22,029 nt of DNA. Source: S012-109 sp964425105 (GTDB taxonomy: Bacteria; Pseudomonadota; Gammaproteobacteria; SZUA-140). This document shows positions 14,257-21,802 of the stretch, in pieces. The notes below the pieces were generated by a model that was not told where the DNA came from, did not search any database, and was given only the letters and a program-made list of their open reading frames with translations. Where the stretch lies: positions 1 through 22,029 of the forward strand of contig CAYRLE010000041.1 in NCBI GenBank assembly GCA_964425105.1, written 5' to 3'. Made by a program: the position numbers and the translations under genes. Every line of letters begins with the position of its first letter. Position 1 is the first letter of the stretch.

Positions 14257-16203
14257 ATGACAGAGAAGCGTATTCCGGGCGACTGGCCTATTCTGCCTTG
14301 CTGCGCAGAGGAAATCGCCGCTGCCGTGTTCGGGCGCCAGCGGCGGGTGTTGCTGTTTGGCCCGCCGGGAGTGGGCAAGTCCACCCTGGCTGCGCGCCTC
14401 GGGGAGGTGCTGGCCGCGGATGGCGCTGACTGTTGGTGTATCGGCGCCGATCCGGGCTCACCGGCCTTTGGCGCGCCCGGTGCGCTGTCGCTGGCGGCAT
14501 GGCAGGGCGGTGGCTGGCGCCCGCTGCGCAGCGAGGCCCTGTGCACTCTGGATGCAGGACGCTTCCGCCTGCCGCTGGCGGCGGCGGTGCGGCGCCTACT
14601 GCAGGAGGCCCCCCCGGGTGTGCTGCTGCTGGATGGTCCGGGGGTGGTGCGGGGCATCGCCGGCGCGGAACTGTTGCAGGGCTTGGTGGAGGCGGGTGCG
14701 GTTGATGCGGTGCTGGCCCTCAGTACCGCGGGGCGGGCGCCGCCGCTGGTTGCGGAGTTGCACGCCCTGGGGGTGGAGGTATTCGTGGTGCAGGCCGCGG
14801 CGCAGGCCGTGCGCCCGGGGCGGCGTCTGCGGGCGCGGCGGCGCACGGCGCGCTGGGATGCCTGTCTTGCCGGTTCCAGCGAGCATTGCATCGATCTGGT
14901 CAGCATGCACCTGGTGGGCACGCCGCCGCCGCAGCTTGTGAGCGCCTGGGCAGGGCGGCAGATCGCCTTGCTGCAGCGGGGCCGCACGGTGGCCATGGGC
15001 GAGGCCGTGGGGCTGGCGGGGAGCCGTCTGACGGTGCGCCTGTCTGCTCCGCCAGCTGCTGCCGATACCTTGTTGGTGCGCGATGCCGTGCGCGGTGGGG
15101 ACGGCCTGCTGGAGACGGCCATCCCCTTTGCTGCAGAGCGCTGCGCCTGGCTGCCGCCACCCGACCAGGGCTTGTCACCCGCGGAGAGCATTGGGCCGCG
15201 CATCGTGGGCCGGGTCGGTGCGCTGACGGTGCAGCTGGTCAACGGCGTGTTCGGTGATCCGCTGCTGCATCTGCGCCTTGCCCACCAGCGGCGCAGCCTG
15301 CTGTTCGATCTGGGGGAGGGGGGGCGGCTGCCGGTGCGCATCGCCCATCAGGTCACGGACGTCTTCATCAGCCATGCCCATCTGGACCATATCGGCGGTT
15401 TTCTGTGGTTGTTGCGGGCGCGCATCGGCGAGTTCCCGCCCTGTCGCCTGTACGGGCCGCCGGGGCTGGCGCGCCATATCGAGGGCTTTCTCAACGCCAT
15501 CCTCTGGGACCGGGTGGCGGAGCGGGCCCCCTGTTTCGAGGTGGCCGAGCTCCACGGTGACCGCCTGCTGCGCTTCCGTCTGCAGGCCGGCGACAAGGGC
15601 TGCCGCCCGCTGGGGGAGGCGCTGGCCGCCGACGGCACCCTGCTGGAGGAGGCGGAATTCCGTGTCCGGGCGGTGACCCTGGACCACCATACGCCGGTGT
15701 TGGCCTTTGCCTTCGAGCCCGCCAGGCAGATCAATGTCCGCAAAGAACGCCTGCGGGCGCGCGGCCTGGCGCCGGGGCCGTGGCTGGGCGAACTGAAGCG
15801 CCGCCTGCTGGCAGGCGATGGCCAGGCCCTCATTCAGCTGCCCGACGGCAGTGAGGCCGCTGCCGGCGAGCTGGGCGCCGAGCTCACCCTGGTGGTGCCC
15901 GGCAAGCGCCTGGTGTATGCAACGGACTTCGCCGATACCCCCCGCAACCGCCAGCAACTGGAGGAGCTGGCGCGCCATGCCCACACCCTGTTCTGCGAGG
16001 CATCTTTCCTGGAAGCAGACGCCGCGCTGGCGGTGCGCAGCGGCCACCTCACGGCCCGCGCCTGTGGCGAGATCGCCGCGGCGGCCGCTGTGGCGCGCCT
16101 GGTTCCTTTCCACTTTTCACGCCGTTATGGAGAGGATATGCGGCCGCTCTATGAGGAGCTGCGCGCCGTGTGCAGCCGGGTGCTGGTGCCACCCGGTTTG
16201 TGA
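14257..16203 (+). CDS. Fusion of Clp1-type polynucleotide-kinase P-loop domain and RNase Z-like metallo-beta-lactamase
   Basis: A 648-residue two-domain protein. Residues 1 to about 220 form a P-loop domain: Walker A GPPGVGKST (35-43), DGPGVVRG (126-133) followed by ELLQGLVEAGAVDAVLAL, and a basic patch (189-200) near the position of the arginine-rich lid. This matches the Clp1/Grc3/Nol9 5'-hydroxyl polynucleotide-kinase family. A linker domain (about 220-310) precedes an RNase Z-type metallo-beta-lactamase domain with a complete metal-ligand set: HAHLDH (373-378), H478 in HTPV, D557, H597, and H619 in FHFSRRY. RNase Z enzymes trim RNA 3' ends. A single chain that could phosphorylate a 5' end and cleave or trim RNA is an inference, but one with clear motif support. 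The ATG at 14257 has a weak Shine-Dalgarno sequence. The gene stands alone, between a divergent lipoprotein gene and a SPOR-like gene. Confidence 0.85.
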   Translation: MTEKRIPGDWPILPCCAEEIAAAVFGRQRRVLLFGPPGVGKSTLAARLGEVLAADGADCWCIGADPGSPAFGAPGALSLAAWQGGGWRPLRSEALCTLDAGRFRLPLAAAVRRLLQEAPPGVLLLDGPGVVRGIAGAELLQGLVEAGAVDAVLALSTAGRAPPLVAELHALGVEVFVVQAAAQAVRPGRRLRARRRTARWDACLAGSSEHCIDLVSMHLVGTPPPQLVSAWAGRQIALLQRGRTVAMGEAVGLAGSRLTVRLSAPPAAADTLLVRDAVRGGDGLLETAIPFAAERCAWLPPPDQGLSPAESIGPRIVGRVGALTVQLVNGVFGDPLLHLRLAHQRRSLLFDLGEGGRLPVRIAHQVTDVFISHAHLDHIGGFLWLLRARIGEFPPCRLYGPPGLARHIEGFLNAILWDRVAERAPCFEVAELHGDRLLRFRLQAGDKGCRPLGEALAADGTLLEEAEFRVRAVTLDHHTPVLAFAFEPARQINVRKERLRARGLAPGPWLGELKRRLLAGDGQALIQLPDGSEAAAGELGAELTLVVPGKRLVYATDFADTPRNRQQLEELARHAHTLFCEASFLEADAALAVRSGHLTARACGEIAAAAAVARLVPFHFSRRYGEDMRPLYEELRAVCSRVLVPPGL

Positions 16204-16303
16204 CTATCCCGCGACACTTCATCTTGCTCTTTTTACAGAGGCTGGAGATTCCTGTATACCTGCTAACTTATATCGGTACAAGGCCTTGTTCCGGGGTGCT
16301 TTT

Positions 16304-16334
16304 TTCAAGGATGGAGGGCTGGTGTCGATAATAC
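16304..16334 (+). promoter_or_regulatory. Candidate promoter of the SPOR-like gene
   Basis: TTCAAG (16304-16309) and GATAAT (16327-16332) are 17 bases apart; an overlapping TAATAC ends at 16334. It lies about 30 bases before the start codon. The -35 match is poor, so this is tentative. Confidence 0.35.
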
Positions 16335-16363
16335 TTTTGAGTGGATATCGCTGAAAACGAACT

Positions 16364-16996
16364 ATGCTGAGTGACAGACGAATACGATTGGGCTGGCTGC
16401 TGATGCTCTCTTTTGCCTGCAGCGTCGCCGACGCTGCAGCGCAGACGGATGAGACGCCCGTCTATGCCGTTCAACTGGAGTCATCCCGCAAACCCCAGCT
16501 GGCGGACTATGCGGTCATCAGCGAATACGGCACCCTGTATACTTATCGACCGCGCGGCGGCCAGGGCCTGGTCAGGGTGCGCATGGGCTACTACCGCAGC
16601 CGGGCCGAGGCCGAGGCGATTCTGGAGAAGATCCGGGCGCAGGGATTCAGCGATGCCTATCTCAGCCGTGTGCGTGACCCCGGCAGAGATCGCGCTGTGC
16701 CCAAGGCGGCGCCGCCATCGCCGGTTGTGAAGGCAGCGGCACGGCCTCCGCAAACAATTGCGGAAACCTCTCCTCAGAAAAAAGGGGTTCAGGCAACGGT
16801 CTCCACACAGCTGCCGCCCACGGCCAAGGCCCCTGTGCCGGCGCCGCAAGCAGTGATGAAAAAGAGGCTGCCGCCTGAAGCGGCGCCCGCCGCGAAGCCG
16901 CTACCCGTGGTAGAGAAAAAAAGCCGCCCCCCTGTCTCCCCCCGCCCCCTCTCTGAAATCGCCGGCGAGCCCCTTCCCGATCCCTTTGCCGAATAG
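16364..16996 (+). CDS. Exported SPOR-like domain protein with proline-rich tail
   Basis: A 210-residue protein with an N-terminal signal peptide (IRLGWLLMLSFACSVADAAAQ, cleavage probably near residue 26). Residues 33-103 look like a SPOR domain: YAVQLESS, then RVRMGYYRSRAEAEAILEKI and GFSDAYLSRV, the usual beta-strand, GxYxxxxEAxxxLxxL helix and closing strand. SPOR domains bind denuded peptidoglycan glycan at division sites. The rest (about 110-210) is a low-complexity Pro/Ala/Lys region, unusually placed after the SPOR domain; in most family members the low-complexity linker precedes it. The protein should act in the periplasm. The domain call is moderate because SPOR domains are weakly conserved. 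Confidence 0.75.
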   Translation: MLSDRRIRLGWLLMLSFACSVADAAAQTDETPVYAVQLESSRKPQLADYAVISEYGTLYTYRPRGGQGLVRVRMGYYRSRAEAEAILEKIRAQGFSDAYLSRVRDPGRDRAVPKAAPPSPVVKAAARPPQTIAETSPQKKGVQATVSTQLPPTAKAPVPAPQAVMKKRLPPEAAPAAKPLPVVEKKSRPPVSPRPLSEIAGEPLPDPFAE

Positions 16997-17013
16997 TCCG
17001 GCACCGGTTTTTT
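16987..17013 (+). terminator. Weak candidate terminator after the SPOR-like gene
   Basis: TGCCG (16987-16991) and CGGCA (16999-17003) can form a 5-base stem overlapping the stop codon, followed by CCGG and six T. The stem is short, so the call is weak. Confidence 0.3.
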
Positions 17014-17043
17014 CCTGCTGCCGGCGGGCGCCGGAGAGAGTTT

Positions 17044-17071
17044 TTGCAACGCCGCCAGATGGTGGTAAGAT
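17044..17071 (+). promoter_or_regulatory. Promoter of the 4.5S RNA gene
   Basis: TTGCAA (17044-17049) and TAAGAT (17066-17071) with a 16-base spacer form a good sigma-70-type promoter. Transcription would start near 17078, about 60 bases before the mature 5' end, so the primary transcript would carry a 5' leader to be removed. Confidence 0.6.
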
Positions 17072-17136
17072 GCCTGCCTTGCAGGGCGCCGGGATTCCCG
17101 CCAGAGCCTGGTAGTTCAGGTTCCCCTTTGATCAAT

Positions 17137-17250
17137 GGTGGCCTGTGCCGGTCCCCTCGCAACGATCAGTTGCAAACCCCGTCAGGCCCGGAAGGGAGCA
17201 GCGGTAGCAGCGAAGTCGTGTGCCGGGGTGTGGCGGGTGCAGGCTGCCTC
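17137..17250 (+). ncRNA. ffs: Signal recognition particle RNA (4.5S RNA)
   Basis: The universally conserved SRP domain IV is present: GTCAGGCCCGGAAGGGAGCAGC starts at 17187-17188, including the GGAA tetraloop region and the AGCAGC side of the asymmetric internal loop that binds Ffh. The outer stem pairs GGTGGCCTGTGCC (from 17137) with GGGTGCAGGCTGCC (ending near 17248). The length of about 113 nucleotides and the position just upstream of dnaX are standard for gammaproteobacteria. TCCATTTTT follows the outer stem and could give termination. The exact ends are estimated from pairing. Confidence 0.93.
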
Positions 17251-17360
17251 CATTTTTCCATGACGCCCTCCGTGGTTTTTTGCCATAATAAGCCCTCTTC
17301 ATCAGCGCCCGGGAACGCTCTTCGGGCACACAAGTCACGATTGCGGAATTCAGGAAACTC

Positions 17361-19022
17361 ATGAGCTACCAGGTTCTTGCGCGCAAATGGCGGCCCCGCA
17401 GCTTCACCGAGATGGTGGGTCAGGCGCATGTCCTGCGCGCCCTGGTCAATGCCCTGGACAACGACCGCCTGCATCATGCCTTTCTGTTCACCGGCACCCG
17501 CGGTGTGGGCAAGACCACCATCGCCCGCATCCTGGCCAAGTCGCTCAACTGCGAGCAGGGCGTGAGTTCCCAGCCCTGCGGCGAGTGCTCCGCCTGCCGG
17601 GAGATCGACGAGGGGCGTTTCGTGGACCTCATCGAGGTGGACGCCGCCTCCCGCACCAAGGTGGAAGACACCCGCGAGTTGCTGGAAAACGTGCAATATG
17701 CCCCCACCCGGGGGCGCTACAAGGTGTATCTCATCGACGAGGTGCACATGCTCTCCAAGCACAGCTTCAATGCCCTGCTGAAGACCCTGGAGGAGCCGCC
17801 ACCCCATATCAAGTTCCTGCTGGCCACCACCGATCCCCAACGCCTGCCGGTCACCATTCTCTCGCGCTGTCTGCAGTTCAATCTCAAGCGCCTGCCCCTG
17901 CAGCAGATCAGGGACCACCTGGCGCGGGTGCTTGAACAGGAAGGCATCGCCGCGGAAGGACCGGCCCTCGGCCTCATCGCGCGGGCCGCGGACGGCAGTA
18001 TGCGCGATGCCCTCAGCCTGCTGGACCAGGCCATCGCCTATGGCGGCGGTGCCCTCACGGAAACCGAGGTGCGCGCCATGCTGGGCAGCATCGACCAGGG
18101 TTTCGTGGTGGAGTTGCTGGAGGCTCTGGCGGAAGAGGATGGCGCGGCGCTGTTGGCCACAGTGGCACGGGCGGCGGAACACAGCTTCGATTTCGGCGAA
18201 TTGCTGGACGGCCTGATCTCCACCCTGCAGCGTGTCGCCCTGGCACAGTTGGTGCCGGATGCCGTGGATGACGAGGAGGGCGACCGGGAGCAGCTGCTGG
18301 GGTTGGCCCAGCGCCTGGGGCGCGAGGATGTCCAACTCTATTACCAGATTGCCGTCATGGGGCGCCGCGATCTGCCCCATGTGCCCGATGCCCGTGGCGG
18401 CTTCGAGATGATCCTGCTGCGCATGCTGGCCTTCCGGCCTGCGGCGCCGCCCCCTGCAGCTCCGCCTGGGGGGGCAGCGGGCGGCGCGGCCACAGGCCGG
18501 CCTGCCGCCGCTGGACGCCCGGCAGCCCCTGCTCCCGCTGCAGCACCCCCGCCGGCGCCGGCGGGGGCCCGCGGCCAGGGTGCGCGTCCGCCCCGGCCGG
18601 ACAAGATGCCACCGGCCGCATCCCCTGCCTCAGGCCCGCCGAGCGGCGACGAATGGGGGCAGATCCTGGAGGCCCTGCGACTCAGCGGCCTGTTGCGGGA
18701 GATGGCCAGCCACTGTGTACTGGAGGGGCGGGACGCGCAGCATCTGCGCCTGGTGCTGGATGCCGCCCATGCCCATCTTCTCAGCAAACAGCGGGAACAG
18801 CAGCTGGAGCAGGCCCTGCAGCGCCATTTCGGCGTTGAGTTGAAACTGGAGATCAGCGCCGCCACTCCCAAGGAGGAGACCCCGGCTGCGCGCCAGGCCC
18901 GCCAGCAGAGCGAGCGCCTGGCGGCAGCGGTGGAGGCCATCGAGAGCGACAACGGTGTCAAGGCCTTGCAGGAGACCTTCAATGCCCGCATCATCCCGGA
19001 GACCATTCAGCCGGTGGATTGA
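17361..19022 (+). CDS. dnaX: DNA polymerase III tau subunit
   Basis: A 553-residue clamp-loader ATPase that assembles the beta clamp on DNA and links the replicative polymerases. The AAA+ module has Walker A GTRGVGKTT (45-53), a zinc site C64, C73, C76, C79, Walker B LIDEVHM (D126, E127) and sensor/SRC motif SRCLQF. After about residue 360 comes an Ala/Pro/Gly-rich linker, then a C-terminal tau domain V (EWGQILEALRLSGLLREMA to the end) expected to contact the polymerase alpha subunit. It is shorter than the 643-residue E. coli protein, mainly in the linker. No A-rich slippery heptamer like the one making gamma in E. coli is present. AGGA lies upstream of the ATG. A small GCCCG/CGGGC hairpin sits in the leader. 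Confidence 0.97.
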   Translation: MSYQVLARKWRPRSFTEMVGQAHVLRALVNALDNDRLHHAFLFTGTRGVGKTTIARILAKSLNCEQGVSSQPCGECSACREIDEGRFVDLIEVDAASRTKVEDTRELLENVQYAPTRGRYKVYLIDEVHMLSKHSFNALLKTLEEPPPHIKFLLATTDPQRLPVTILSRCLQFNLKRLPLQQIRDHLARVLEQEGIAAEGPALGLIARAADGSMRDALSLLDQAIAYGGGALTETEVRAMLGSIDQGFVVELLEALAEEDGAALLATVARAAEHSFDFGELLDGLISTLQRVALAQLVPDAVDDEEGDREQLLGLAQRLGREDVQLYYQIAVMGRRDLPHVPDARGGFEMILLRMLAFRPAAPPPAAPPGGAAGGAATGRPAAAGRPAAPAPAAAPPPAPAGARGQGARPPRPDKMPPAASPASGPPSGDEWGQILEALRLSGLLREMASHCVLEGRDAQHLRLVLDAAHAHLLSKQREQQLEQALQRHFGVELKLEISAATPKEETPAARQARQQSERLAAAVEAIESDNGVKALQETFNARIIPETIQPVD

Positions 19023-19032
19023 TGTATTCGTA

Positions 19033-19101
19033 AGGTGTGAGGGGTGAGGCGTGAGGGGTGACAGAGGGTTTTTGGCGCCTTACTCCTCACCCCTCACACC
19101 T
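19033..19101. repeat. Heptamer inverted repeat, locus 1 (after dnaX)
   Basis: The left arm is tandem GTGAGGN heptamers (about 19033-19061) and the right arm is their reverse complement (about 19082-19104). The core AGGTGTGAGGGGTGAGG (19033-19049) pairs perfectly with 19085-19101, giving a 17-base-pair stem with a 35-base loop. It begins 11 bases after the dnaX stop codon. Confidence 0.9.
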
Positions 19102-19139
19102 CACCAATGAATAAATAAACCCAAAGGAGGTGACATCCC

Positions 19140-19463
19140 GTGAAAGGTGGATTGGGAAATTTGATGAAGCAGGCCCAGAAGATGCAAGAGGATATGCAGA
19201 AGGCCCAGGAAGAGATCGCCAATCTGGAGGTGACCGGCCAGGCCGGCGGCGGTCTGGTGACCGTGGTCATGACCGGGCGCCATGATGTGCGCCGCGTGGA
19301 GATCGACGACAGCCTGCTGCAGGACGACAAGGAGATGCTGGAGGACCTGGTGGCGGCGGCCGTCAACGATGCCGTGCGCAAGGTGGAGAGCGAGACCAAG
19401 GAAAGAATGGCCGGCATGACCAGCGGCCTCTCCCTGCCGCCGGGTTTCAAGCTGCCTTTCTGA
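19140..19463 (+). CDS. ybaB: YbaB/EbfC family nucleoid-associated protein
   Basis: A 107-residue YbaB/EbfC family protein, a small dimeric DNA-binding protein of the nucleoid. The typical N-terminal MKQAQKMQEDMQKAQEEI helix, the strand VTGQAGGGLVTVVMTGRHDV and the C-terminal LPPGFKLPF are all present. The start is GTG at 19140 with an exceptionally strong Shine-Dalgarno sequence (AAAGGAGGTGA) seven bases upstream, complementary to the 16S rRNA tail. It lies between dnaX and recR, as in most gammaproteobacteria, and only 13 bases separate it from recR. The heptamer hairpin between dnaX and this gene could uncouple their expression. Confidence 0.96.
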   Translation: MKGGLGNLMKQAQKMQEDMQKAQEEIANLEVTGQAGGGLVTVVMTGRHDVRRVEIDDSLLQDDKEMLEDLVAAAVNDAVRKVESETKERMAGMTSGLSLPPGFKLPF

Positions 19464-19476
19464 GCGCGCCAGCGCC

Positions 19477-20073
19477 ATGTCCCAGAGTCTGCTCATCAAA
19501 CAGCTGGTGGAGGCCTTCCGCTGCCTGCCCGGCGTCGGGCCCAAGAGCGCCCAGCGCATGAGTTATCATTTGTTGGAACGGGACCGAGAGGGAGCGCAGC
19601 GTCTGGCCCGACTGCTGGTGGAGGCCGTGGAACGTATCGGTCACTGCAGCCAGTGCCGCACCCTCAGCGAGACGGAACTGTGCCGGGTCTGCGCCGATGA
19701 GCGCCGCGACCGCAGCCTGCTGTGCATCGTGGAGTCGCCCAGCGACGTGGAGGCGGTGGAGCAGTCCACCAGCTACCGGGGGCTGTATTTCGTGCTCATG
19801 GGCCATCTCTCGCCCCTGGACGGCATCGGCCCCGAGGATATTGGCCTGGACCGCCTCGCCCTGCGTCTGGGGGAGGGCGGCATCCAGGAACTGATCCTTG
19901 CCACCAATCCCACGGTGGAAGGCGAGGCCACTGCCCATTACATCGCCGAACTGGCGCGCAGTCGCGGCATCAGGGCCAGCCGCATCGCCTGCGGTGTTCC
20001 CTTCGGGGGCGAACTGGAATACCTGGATGCCGGCACCCTGTCCCACGCCATCAGCGGGCGGCGGGATGTATGA
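19477..20073 (+). CDS. recR: Recombination mediator protein RecR
   Basis: A 198-residue RecR, which with RecO and RecF loads RecA on gapped DNA. The N-terminal helix-hairpin-helix (LPGVGPKSAQR, 17-27), the C4 zinc finger (C57, C60, C69, C72) and the TOPRIM domain (CIVESPSD with E86, then GHLSPLDGIGPEDI) are complete, as is the C-terminal GVPFGGELEYLD segment. The length is normal. It is the last gene of the dnaX-ybaB-recR cluster, and the second heptamer inverted repeat begins three bases after its stop codon. Confidence 0.97.
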   Translation: MSQSLLIKQLVEAFRCLPGVGPKSAQRMSYHLLERDREGAQRLARLLVEAVERIGHCSQCRTLSETELCRVCADERRDRSLLCIVESPSDVEAVEQSTSYRGLYFVLMGHLSPLDGIGPEDIGLDRLALRLGEGGIQELILATNPTVEGEATAHYIAELARSRGIRASRIACGVPFGGELEYLDAGTLSHAISGRRDV

Positions 20074-20075
20074 CT

Positions 20076-20243
20076 GGGGGTGAGGCGTGAGGAGTGAGGC
20101 GTGAGGCGTACGCGGTGCAACGGACATTGGGTCAGCGCTAAACAGGCATTCTGGTTACTGCTGTCCTCAGGGAAGCCTAGTGCCTTTGCAAAACGCCGGC
20201 ACCTACCCCTCCCTCCTCACCCCTCACCCCTCACGCTTCACAG
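20076..20243. repeat. Heptamer inverted repeat, locus 2 (after recR, running into the next gene)
   Basis: The left arm (about 20076-20109) has four tandem heptamers, GTGAGGC, GTGAGGA, GTGAGGC, GTGAGGC. The right arm (about 20209-20243) is the complementary strand, ending CCCTCACCCCTCACGCTTCAC. The arms pair with several mismatches around a loop of about 100 bases. The right arm falls within the open frame of the sugar dehydrogenase. Confidence 0.85.
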
Positions 20244-21390
20244 CTTGCTCCTCACTCTCCTGTGCCTCACTTCTTTCTATGCCCATGCGGCATCCCTCTG
20301 CAAGGAGCCTCCCGGTTATGCCGCCTTGCCAGCGCTTGCCCTTCAGGAAGTGGCGCGAGGACTGCAGGAACCGGTGTTTCTCACCCATGCCGGGGATGGT
20401 AGCGGGCGCCTCTATGTGGTGGAGCAGGGCGGTGTGGTGCGCATCATCGAGCGCGGCCGCCTGCGCAGCCAGCCGTTTCTGGATATCCATAAGCGGGTGC
20501 GCAGTGGCGGCGAGAAGGGTCTGCTGGGTATGGCCTTCGATCCCGATTTCAGTGCCAATGGCTGGTTCTATGTCAACTACACGGCGCGGCGCGACGGCGC
20601 CTTGTGGACCGTCATCAGCCGTTTCCGGGCGCAGGATCCCCGCCATGGCGATGCAGCCAGTGAGCAGCGCCTGTTGCAGGTCCGCCAGCCTTTCGCCAAT
20701 CACAATGGCGGCCAACTCGCCTTCGGCCCCGACGGCTATCTGTACATCGGCCTGGGGGATGGCGGTAGCGCCAACGATCCCCTGGGGCATGGTCAGAACC
20801 CCGCCACTCTGCTGGGGACGCTGCTGCGCCTCGATGTCAGCGATGGTACGGCGTCCTACCAGCTGCCGCCCGACAATCCCTTCCTGACGCGGCCGGGATT
20901 TCGTCCCGAGATCTGGGCCTATGGTCTGCGCAATCCCTGGCGTTTTTCTTTCGACAGGCGCAGTGGCCGCCTGTTCCTGGCCGATGTGGGGCAGGACCGG
21001 GTGGAAGAGATCGATGTCATCGTCCCGGGCGGCAACTATGGCTGGAACATCATGGAGGGGGACCGTTGCGCCGACGGTGCCAGGGACTGCGATGGTGAGG
21101 GTCTGGAGATGCCCGTGTTCACCTACCCCCATCCCCAGGGGTTTGCCATCAGCGGCGGCTACGTCTATCGCGGGACCAGCATCCCCGGGCTGTGCGGCGT
21201 CTATCTGTACGCCGATTATGTGAAGGGGAAGGTTTGGGGATTGCGCTATAATGGCCGGCGGGTGATGCGCAATGGCAAACTGTTGGCCACGCCCTACCAC
21301 ATCAGTTCCTTCGGTCAGGACGAGGCCGGTGAACTCTATATCCTGGCCCATCAGCGCGGCAGGGTGCTGAAGTTCGTGAGCAAACCGTGA
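20101..21390 (+). CDS. PQQ-dependent sugar dehydrogenase-like exported protein
   Basis: A six-bladed beta-propeller of the soluble glucose/sorbosone dehydrogenase (YliI-like) family, which oxidises sugars in the periplasm using PQQ. Family motifs occur in order: GSGRLYVVEQGGVVRII, GEKGLLGMAFDPDF, NHNGGQLAFGPDGYLYIGLGDGG (with the expected catalytic histidine), YGLRNPWRFSFDR, ADVGQDRVEEID, GGNYGWNIMEG and GGYVYRG. The substrate is unknown. A signal peptide ends near YAHAASLC. The start is uncertain: GTG 20101 has GGAG six bases upstream, but both lie in the heptamer repeat and the next 35 or so residues look non-native; TTG 20245 would give a shorter leader without a Shine-Dalgarno sequence. 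The mature enzyme looks complete. Confidence 0.88.
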   Translation: MRRTRCNGHWVSAKQAFWLLLSSGKPSAFAKRRHLPLPPHPSPLTLHSLLLTLLCLTSFYAHAASLCKEPPGYAALPALALQEVARGLQEPVFLTHAGDGSGRLYVVEQGGVVRIIERGRLRSQPFLDIHKRVRSGGEKGLLGMAFDPDFSANGWFYVNYTARRDGALWTVISRFRAQDPRHGDAASEQRLLQVRQPFANHNGGQLAFGPDGYLYIGLGDGGSANDPLGHGQNPATLLGTLLRLDVSDGTASYQLPPDNPFLTRPGFRPEIWAYGLRNPWRFSFDRRSGRLFLADVGQDRVEEIDVIVPGGNYGWNIMEGDRCADGARDCDGEGLEMPVFTYPHPQGFAISGGYVYRGTSIPGLCGVYLYADYVKGKVWGLRYNGRRVMRNGKLLATPYHISSFGQDEAGELYILAHQRGRVLKFVSKP

Positions 21391-21406
21391 CACAGGGGAA
21401 GTTACC

Positions 21407-21802
21407 ATGATAGCAGGGACAGTCTTGTTTGCGGCCACGACCTATCTGCTGATGGTGGCGGCTTTTTATGGCGCGCGCGTGCGCCGTTTTCATATCCCGG
21501 TGATGGTCACCATCATCGCCATCGATATCTTTTTCCCCGTCTATCTCTATCTGACCCGGGACTGGATCCGGCGCCTCTTTGAACAGGAGGAGATTTTTTC
21601 CTTCCTGATCTGGATGCATCTGATCCTGGTGATCTCCCTCTATCTGCTCTATTTCTTCCAGGTGCAGACGGCGCGCCGCATCATGGCCGGGGATGAGGCG
21701 GCGCGCAGCGAACACCGCAGCCAGGGCAAGGGCATCCTCATCATACGCGCCCTGATGATCACCGCCGGGGCACTGCTGGTGGAGGCGCCCAAGGAGGGGT
21801 GA
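21407..21802 (+). CDS. Small integral membrane protein, possibly DUF420-like
   Basis: A 131-residue protein with three or four membrane helices, near residues 3-20, 29-48, 62-83 and probably 108-126. A histidine within RRFHIPVM at the start of helix 2 and another in IWMHLILVISLYLLYF resemble the arrangement in DUF420 membrane proteins, which are often found near haem or copper oxidase genes, but the resemblance is weak. It starts 16 bases after the sugar dehydrogenase, with GGGGAAG upstream of the ATG, so the two are probably co-transcribed. Its stop codon lies inside the left arm of the third inverted repeat. Confidence 0.75.
   Translation: MIAGTVLFAATTYLLMVAAFYGARVRRFHIPVMVTIIAIDIFFPVYLYLTRDWIRRLFEQEEIFSFLIWMHLILVISLYLLYFFQVQTARRIMAGDEAARSEHRSQGKGILIIRALMITAGALLVEAPKEG

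Noticed and set aside
14121..15341. A minus-strand open frame of about 400 codons opposite the kinase/RNase Z fusion gene
   Set aside because: It is a by-product of high GC content: the translation is low-complexity (Ser, Arg, Pro, Ala) with no motif, while the plus strand carries a full set of catalytic motifs. Similar long antisense frames over jetC, dnaX and the sugar dehydrogenase were rejected for the same reason.
18468..18843. Programmed frameshift in dnaX at the run of seven G
   Set aside because: The -1 frame after the run is open to 18843 and would replace the tau domain with an Arg/Pro-rich tail rather than give an early stop, and there is no obvious stimulatory hairpin in the right place.
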